The position numbers were made by a program, and so were the translations under genes. Shown here in pieces: positions 13,723 to 18,198 of a DNA stretch of 18,198 bases. Source of the DNA: Deltaproteobacteria bacterium (lineage in GTDB: Bacteria > Desulfobacterota > Syntrophia > Syntrophales > JAAYKM01); contig JAGVTI010000300.1 of the NCBI GenBank assembly GCA_019136935.1, positions 1 to 18,198 on the forward strand, given 5' to 3'. Position 1 is the stretch's first letter, and every line of letters begins with the position of its first letter. Below the pieces are notes generated by a model. It ran no database searches and was not told where the DNA came from. It worked only from the letters and a program-made list of their open reading frames with translations.

Positions 13723-14931
13723 TTACGCGCCGAACTTTTCCAGGCGCCTGGCGTGGGCCAGGGCCAGCCCCATCAGGTAGACCATGGGCATCCTCCCCAG
13801 GCCGCCGGCGACGCAGTCCCTTTCGCCGAAGCGGGCGACGCCGTCGGGCCGGCAGGTCTTCGCGGCCAGGATCGCCGGGACGGGATGCCAGCTGTGACCG
13901 GCCAACGCCGCCGGTGTCGAATGATCCCCCGTCACGACCAGCACATCCGGCTCCAGGGCCGTGATCCTCGGTATGAAGGTGTCGACCTCTTCGATCACCT
14001 TGACCTTCGCTTCGAAGTCGCCGTCTTCTCCCCGGGAATCCGTCGGCTTGACATGGACAAAGAAGAAATCGTAGTCATTGTAGCATCGTTCAAGGGTCTG
14101 AATTTCCTCTTCAATCGTGGCCGTTTGAGGGGCGACCGTCATGCCCAGCAGACGGGAGATACCCCGGTACATGGGGTAACTGGCGATGGCCAGGGCGTTG
14201 AGGCCGAAACGCTCCTCCATGCCGGCAAAACGGTGAAACCGCGAATAACCCCGGAACAGGACCATGTTGGCCTTTTCTTCATCCGCCAGGATGGCTTTGC
14301 TCTGGTCCATGAGGGAACGGATGAGACCGGCCGTCGCCGCCGCCTCCGGGATCAGGGCGGCGGGCGGATGGGGAAATTCCCGGGTTTTCTGGGGATCCGT
14401 TTCTCCGATCTCCTCCTGGAGACCGTCCCCCCGGAGGACAAAGAGGGCCCGGTGTTCCTTTTCAGTTTCGAAAAAGGCCTCGATCCCGGCCGGGAGTTTC
14501 ACCCTGTCCTTCAGTTTCCGGCAGATACGCCGGTTTTCCTCCGTGTCGATCCTTCCGGCCCGGCGATCGATCACCCGGCCTTCCCGGTCGATGGTGGCGA
14601 AGTTGACCCGCATGAAAAGATCCCTCTCCGTCATCGGAAAATCCACGCCGGCTGCGGACAAAAGACCCCTGCCGACATTCGTTTTGACGGGATCGTAACC
14701 GAACAGGGAAAAATGGGCCGGTCCGCTCCCCGGCGTGATGCCGTAGCCGATCGGATCGAGAAGCCCGCAGACGGACTGCCTGGCCAGGTTGTCCAGGTAG
14801 GGTTTGCGTGCCGTTTCCAGCTCCGTGCGCCCCCCTTCTTCCCGCGGCAGTCCCCCCAGGCCGTCCATAACCAGGTAGACGATTTTCGATTCGTTCTTGA
14901 CAATCAGCCTGTCGATCAAATCCGGTCCCAT
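13723..14931 (-). CDS. apgM: 2,3-bisphosphoglycerate-independent phosphoglycerate mutase, archaeal (ApgM) type
   Basis: A 402-residue alkaline-phosphatase-superfamily enzyme that interconverts 3- and 2-phosphoglycerate in glycolysis and gluconeogenesis. Length fits the ApgM family (about 400), which is shorter than bacterial GpmI (about 510). Motifs: VMDGLGGLP with metal-binding Asp23; TPGSGPAHFSLFGYDP (66-81) with probable phosphoryl-accepting Ser69; GRIDTEE (126-132); HVKPTD (293-298); and TGDHSTP with HSWHPVP (334-352), supplying Asp336, His337 and His346 as probable metal ligands. ATG 14931 is chosen because GGAGGGAG lies nine bases upstream; an in-frame extension to 15042 would run into the preceding gene. 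It lies 20 bp after the enoyl-CoA hydratase stop and is probably co-transcribed with it, which is metabolically unusual. Confidence 0.93.
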   Translation of the reverse strand: MGPDLIDRLIVKNESKIVYLVMDGLGGLPREEGGRTELETARKPYLDNLARQSVCGLLDPIGYGITPGSGPAHFSLFGYDPVKTNVGRGLLSAAGVDFPMTERDLFMRVNFATIDREGRVIDRRAGRIDTEENRRICRKLKDRVKLPAGIEAFFETEKEHRALFVLRGDGLQEEIGETDPQKTREFPHPPAALIPEAAATAGLIRSLMDQSKAILADEEKANMVLFRGYSRFHRFAGMEERFGLNALAIASYPMYRGISRLLGMTVAPQTATIEEEIQTLERCYNDYDFFFVHVKPTDSRGEDGDFEAKVKVIEEVDTFIPRITALEPDVLVVTGDHSTPAALAGHSWHPVPAILAAKTCRPDGVARFGERDCVAGGLGRMPMVYLMGLALAHARRLEKFGA

Positions 14932-14951
14932 AAGGCGCCTCTCCCTCCGAT

Positions 14952-15734
14952 CTAACGGCCCGTGAAGGCGGGTTTTCTCTTCTCCAGAAAAGCGGACATG
15001 CCCTCCTTCTGGTCGTCCGTGCTGAAGCACTGGGCGATACACTGCATCTCGAGCCGGTTGGCACTGTCGATGGAGATATCGTAGCCGTAATTGATGGCGT
15101 GCTTGGCCATCTTCGTGGCGAAGCCGGAAAGGGCGGCCAGTTTCCTGGCGAACTTGCGGGTTTCGTCCATGAGCGCCTCCGGCGGGTACACACGGTTTAC
15201 CAGGCCGATTTCGAATGCGCGCTGGGCGTTGATCTGCTCGCCGCTCAGGATGAGTTCCTTGGCCCGTCCCATGCCGACCAGTCTCGCCAGGCGCTGGGTT
15301 CCGCCCCAGCCGGGAATGATGCCCAGCAGAATTTCGGGCTGGCCGAAGACGGCCTTTTCGGAGGCGAACCGCATGTCGCAGGCCATGGTGATTTCCGTTC
15401 CGCCGCCCAGGGCGTAACCGTTCACGGCGGCGATGGAGGGTTTCGGCATGGTTTCGATCAGGCGCATCGTTTCATGGCCCAGTTCCATGAAGGACAGGAT
15501 TTCGGCGGGTTTCATGTTCTGCATCTGGGCGATGTCCGCGCCGGCGACGAAGGCCTTTTCGCCCGCGCCGGTCAGGATGAGCGCTTTGACGGCGCTGTCT
15601 TTTTTGCAGACCGATGCCGCGTCGTACAGTTCCTCCATGGTTTCGCCGTTCATGGCGTTCATGGCTTTGGGCCGGTTGAAGGCGATTGTGGCGATGCCTT
15701 CTTCAACGGAAAATAAGATATTCTTGTATTCCAT
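14952..15734 (-). CDS. Enoyl-CoA hydratase (crotonase family)
   Basis: A 260-residue crotonase-fold protein of normal length. It would add water to 2-enoyl-CoA to give 3-hydroxyacyl-CoA, the second step of beta-oxidation, or act on crotonyl-CoA. The oxyanion-hole segments FVAGADI (62-68) and GGGTEI (110-115) are intact. Both catalytic glutamates, Glu114 and Glu134 (GQPEILLGIIPGWGGTQRL, 131-149), are present at the standard 20-residue spacing, which favours a true hydratase over isomerases or hydrolases of the same fold. ATG 15734 follows AAGGAG on the minus strand. The thiolase gene lies 126 bp upstream with a hairpin between them; phosphoglycerate mutase follows after 20 bp. Chain-length preference cannot be read from sequence. 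Confidence 0.93.
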   Translation of the reverse strand: MEYKNILFSVEEGIATIAFNRPKAMNAMNGETMEELYDAASVCKKDSAVKALILTGAGEKAFVAGADIAQMQNMKPAEILSFMELGHETMRLIETMPKPSIAAVNGYALGGGTEITMACDMRFASEKAVFGQPEILLGIIPGWGGTQRLARLVGMGRAKELILSGEQINAQRAFEIGLVNRVYPPEALMDETRKFARKLAALSGFATKMAKHAINYGYDISIDSANRLEMQCIAQCFSTDDQKEGMSAFLEKRKPAFTGR

Positions 15735-15762
15735 AGAAATACTCCTTGAATTTTTGTGCTCG

Positions 15763-15810
15763 GGAAGAAAGAAATCTCACGCCCCGAAGCGATATCACGG
15801 GGCGTGAGAT
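15763..15810 (-). terminator. Hairpin between thiolase and hydratase genes
   Basis: A 13-bp perfect stem (15774-15786 with 15798-15810) has an 11-nt loop. Read on the minus strand it is followed by TTCTTTCTTCCC, an interrupted U-rich tract. It is probably a terminator or attenuator after the thiolase gene. No clear separate promoter fits in the 39 bp before the hydratase start, so read-through or processing is likely. Confidence 0.5.
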
Positions 15811-15860
15811 ACCTTGTTAACGTTGACTACAGAAGACTGGATTCCGAAACTACACGGGAA

Positions 15861-17147
15861 TTACGCTCTTTCCAGGACAATCGCCATACCCTGTCCGCCG
15901 CCGATGCACAGCGTGGCTAAACCGAGGCCGGCGTTTTTCTTCTGCATCTGCATGGCCAGGCTGTAGGTGATCCGGGCGCCGGTGCAGCCGATGGGATGGC
16001 CGATGGAAATACCGCTGCCGTTCAGGTTGCACTTGTCCATATCCACACCGAGTTCGCGGATGCAGGCGATGGCCTGGACGGCGAAGGCTTCGTTCAGCTC
16101 GATGACGTCGATGTCCTTCATGGTGAGTCCCAACTGCTTGAAGAGCTTTCTCGTGGCCGGAATGGGACCGAGGCCCATGTATGCGGGATCGACGCCGCCG
16201 GCGGCAAAACCCTTGATCTTCGCGAGGGGTTTCAGACCCAGTTCCTTCGCCTTGTCCGCGCTCATGACGACGACCGCGGCGGCGGCGTCGTTGATGCCGG
16301 AGGCGTTTCCCGCCGTGACGGTGCCGGTCTTGATGAAAGCCGGGGACAGTTTCGCCATCTTCTCGAGGCTGGTATCCATCGGTCTCTCGTCCACCTCGAA
16401 AATCGTGTCGCCTTTCTTGGAAGGAATGACGACCGGGACGATCTCGTCCTTGACCGCTCCGGAAGCAATGGCGGCCCGTGCGCGCTGGTGGCTGAGAAGG
16501 GCGATTTCATCCTGTTCCTGGCGGGAGATGCCGTACTTGTTGGCGATGTTTTCCGCCGTCATGCCCATGTGGTAGCCGTTGAAGATCTCGAATAGGCCGT
16601 CCATGACCATCAGGTCGACGATGGATCCGTAGGGCATGCTCATCCGGTATCCCCAGCGGGCATCGGGAACGAGATAAGGCGCGTTGCTCATGTTTTCCAT
16701 ACCGCCGGCGACGACGATATCCGCCACGCCCGCCATGATGGACTGGGCGGCCAGGGTGATGGCCTTCAGGCCGGAGGCGCAGATCTTGTTGACGGTAAAG
16801 GCGTTGGTCTCTTCGGGAAGACCGGCGTAGATGCCTGCCTGGCGGGCCGTGTTCTGGCCCTGGCCGCCCTGAAGGACGTTCCCCATGATGCACTCGTCGA
16901 AGTACACGGGATTCAGCGATGAATCGTAATCGTAGTATTTTTTATTGATATCCGTCATCTCGATGCCGGCGAAAACGTCGGGACGGCAGGAATTGATGGA
17001 ATCGTTGACCGAAGGCCGCAGACCGGCTCTCTTGATGGCCTCCTTGATGACCAGGGCGCCCAGATCGACCGTGCGAACCCCCTTCAACGACGCGCCGAAG
17101 GTACCGACGGCTGTTCTTGCTCCACTCACAATGACAACTTCTTTCAT
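15861..17147 (-). CDS. Thiolase (acetyl-CoA C-acetyltransferase)
   Basis: A 428-residue thiolase that condenses two acetyl-CoA or cleaves 3-ketoacyl-CoA with CoA. The catalytic set is complete: nucleophile Cys123 in [10 protein letters not shown] (120-129), ELNEAF (349-354), His384 in [10 protein letters not shown] (383-392) and Cys414 in LCIGGGQG. The 30-residue His-Cys spacing equals that of the Zoogloea enzyme. The protein is about 35 residues longer than typical (about 393) because of an extra segment at roughly residues 47-82, before [18 protein letters not shown] 17147 follows AAGGAG with seven-base spacing. It lies 92 bp downstream of an acyl-CoA ligase gene on the same strand and upstream of the hydratase, fitting a short-chain acyl-CoA pathway. 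Direction (degradation or synthesis) is not determinable. Confidence 0.94.
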   Translation of the reverse strand: MKEVVIVSGARTAVGTFGASLKGVRTVDLGALVIKEAIKRAGLRPSVNDSINSCRPDVFAGIEMTDINKKYYDYDSSLNPVYFDECIMGNVLQGGQGQNTARQAGIYAGLPEETNAFTVNKICASGLKAITLAAQSIMAGVADIVVAGGMENMSNAPYLVPDARWGYRMSMPYGSIVDLMVMDGLFEIFNGYHMGMTAENIANKYGISRQEQDEIALLSHQRARAAIASGAVKDEIVPVVIPSKKGDTIFEVDERPMDTSLEKMAKLSPAFIKTGTVTAGNASGINDAAAAVVVMSADKAKELGLKPLAKIKGFAAGGVDPAYMGLGPIPATRKLFKQLGLTMKDIDVIELNEAFAVQAIACIRELGVDMDKCNLNGSGISIGHPIGCTGARITYSLAMQMQKKNAGLGLATLCIGGGQGMAIVLERA

Positions 17148-17239
17148 ACCCCTTCTCCTTTCAAAATATCGGTTTTTGTATTGATGTTAAACGACAACGT
17201 TTTTTTGCCTTTCCGTTTCATAAAGCCCCGGAGTGACCG

Positions 17240-18198
17240 TCAATCCGCGATTTCCTCAACGAACTCCAGCTCCCGGGGAAGTTTGTAGGAGGCCAGGTAG
17301 GACCGGCAGTGCTTCATGATGGTCTTCTCGTCGGTGGCGTCCCCCGCATTCTTGACGACGAGGGCCTTGACCACCTCGCCCCGCATCAGGTCCTGCTTGC
17401 CGATGACTTTCGCCTTCAGGACGGCGGGATGGAGTTCGAGAACCTTCTCCACCTCCCGCGGATAAACGTTGTACCCGCTGGTGATGACCATGCGTTTCTT
17501 GCGACCCGTGAGGAAAATGAAGCCGTCCTCATCCATCTTTCCCAGGTCCCCTGTGTGAAGCCATCCGTTCCGGAGAACCTGGGCGGTCGAGGCCTCGTCC
17601 TTGTAATAGCCCTTCATGACGTTGTCGCCCCTGACGATGACTTCGCCCACGGTGTTCCGGGGGACTTCGTTCCCGTGATCATCGATGATCTTCACTTCCG
17701 CACCCGGGATGGGGACCCCGATGGAGCCCGGTTTATGGGTTTCGCCTCTGCGGTGGCAGGCGCAGACGGGAGACGCTTCCGTCAGGCCGTAGCCTTCGCG
17801 CAGGATGACGGGGAATTTCTGTTCGAAGACGGAGATATATTCGGGCGGCATGGCGGCGCCGCCGGTGATGCAGAAACTGAGCGAACTGACATCGTAGTCG
17901 CCGATGTCGGGGCTCATGGCCAACCCGAGAAAGAGGCGGGGTACGGCGGCGATATAGGTCACTTTGTCCTGCTCGATGCTCTTGAGGATCGCCTCGACGC
18001 TGAACCGGTCCATCAGGACGATCCCCGCGCCGATGCGCAGGGCCGCCAGCATGTTGACGGCGGCGCCGAAGGAGTGGAACAGGGGAATCACGGCCAGGCT
18101 GCGGTCTTTTTCCGTCGATTGGTAGAGATCCCGCACCAGAGTGGATTGACTCAGGAGATTCTGATGGGTGAGGACCGCCCCGAGGGGCTTTCCCGTCA
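17240..18198 (-). CDS. Acyl-CoA ligase-like protein, 5' end beyond right edge, lacking both key lysines
   Basis: An open frame enters from the right edge and ends at TGA 17242-17240, giving 318 visible residues of an AMP-binding enzyme. It starts within the P-loop, which reads TGKPLGAVLTHQNL where the family has TGxPKG, so the lysine is Leu. Later motifs are intact: GYGLTEASP, HTGDLGKMDEDGFI and the hinge GRKKRMVITSGYNVYPREVE. The protein then stops at LEFVEEIAD, just before the expected PKxxxGK segment with the catalytic lysine. Neither other frame downstream encodes that segment, so a simple frameshift does not explain the loss. It may be degenerate, act only in thioesterification, bind acyl-adenylate, or be a regulator. 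GTG 18136 is an internal codon, not the start. Thiolase follows after 92 bp. Confidence 0.83.
   Translation of the reverse strand, partial: TGKPLGAVLTHQNLLSQSTLVRDLYQSTEKDRSLAVIPLFHSFGAAVNMLAALRIGAGIVLMDRFSVEAILKSIEQDKVTYIAAVPRLFLGLAMSPDIGDYDVSSLSFCITGGAAMPPEYISVFEQKFPVILREGYGLTEASPVCACHRRGETHKPGSIGVPIPGAEVKIIDDHGNEVPRNTVGEVIVRGDNVMKGYYKDEASTAQVLRNGWLHTGDLGKMDEDGFIFLTGRKKRMVITSGYNVYPREVEKVLELHPAVLKAKVIGKQDLMRGEVVKALVVKNAGDATDEKTIMKHCRSYLASYKLPRELEFVEEIAD

Noticed and set aside
17163..17191. Minus-strand TTTAAC-17-TATTTT promoter candidate before thiolase
   Set aside because: The start of transcription would fall within the ribosome site, removing it from the message.

Overview
The window is GC-rich and reads like the chromosome of an anaerobic, fatty-acid- or aromatic-degrading syntroph of the Desulfobacterota, most probably Syntrophales (Syntrophus/Smithella-like). 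The main reason is the order AMP-forming acetyl-CoA synthetase, etfB, etfA, then a membrane-bound heterodisulfide-reductase-like Fe-S oxidoreductase, surrounded by fatty-acid uptake and beta-oxidation genes. This assignment is inferred from gene content; no marker gene such as rRNA is present.

Layout. (1) 1-1152, minus: a secreted outer-membrane beta-barrel protein cut by the left edge. (2) 1153-2193: a 1.04 kb divergent non-coding stretch with several dyads and weak promoter candidates. (3) 2194-8449, plus: acs, etfB, etfA and the Fe-S oxidoreductase, with an RNA-structured acs-etfB spacer, a terminator after etfA, a separate promoter candidate before the Fe-S gene and a strong terminator after it. 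(4) 8782-11903, plus: a FadL-type outer-membrane fatty-acid channel followed by a long-chain fatty-acid-CoA ligase. (5) 11887-13676: two 136-bp near-identical direct repeats, each centred on a long terminator palindrome, bracketing a lower-GC AAA/DUF4143 ATPase gene that looks acquired. (6) 13723-18198, minus: an acyl-CoA ligase cut by the right edge, then thiolase, enoyl-CoA hydratase and cofactor-independent phosphoglycerate mutase (archaeal/ApgM type).

How the parts fit. FadL and the ligase would import and activate fatty acids; hydratase and thiolase are beta-oxidation enzymes, or biosynthetic ones run in reverse. ETF would collect electrons from acyl-CoA dehydrogenases (none lies in this window), and the Fe-S/cytochrome-b-like oxidoreductase would pass them to membrane quinone. 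Acs can consume acetate, or run in reverse to make ATP from acetyl-CoA, AMP and pyrophosphate as reported for Syntrophus aciditrophicus. The most unusual items are the repeat-bracketed ATPase whose upstream repeat also supplies the neighbouring ligase's stop codon, and the right-edge acyl-CoA ligase, which has lost both the P-loop lysine and the C-terminal catalytic lysine motif.
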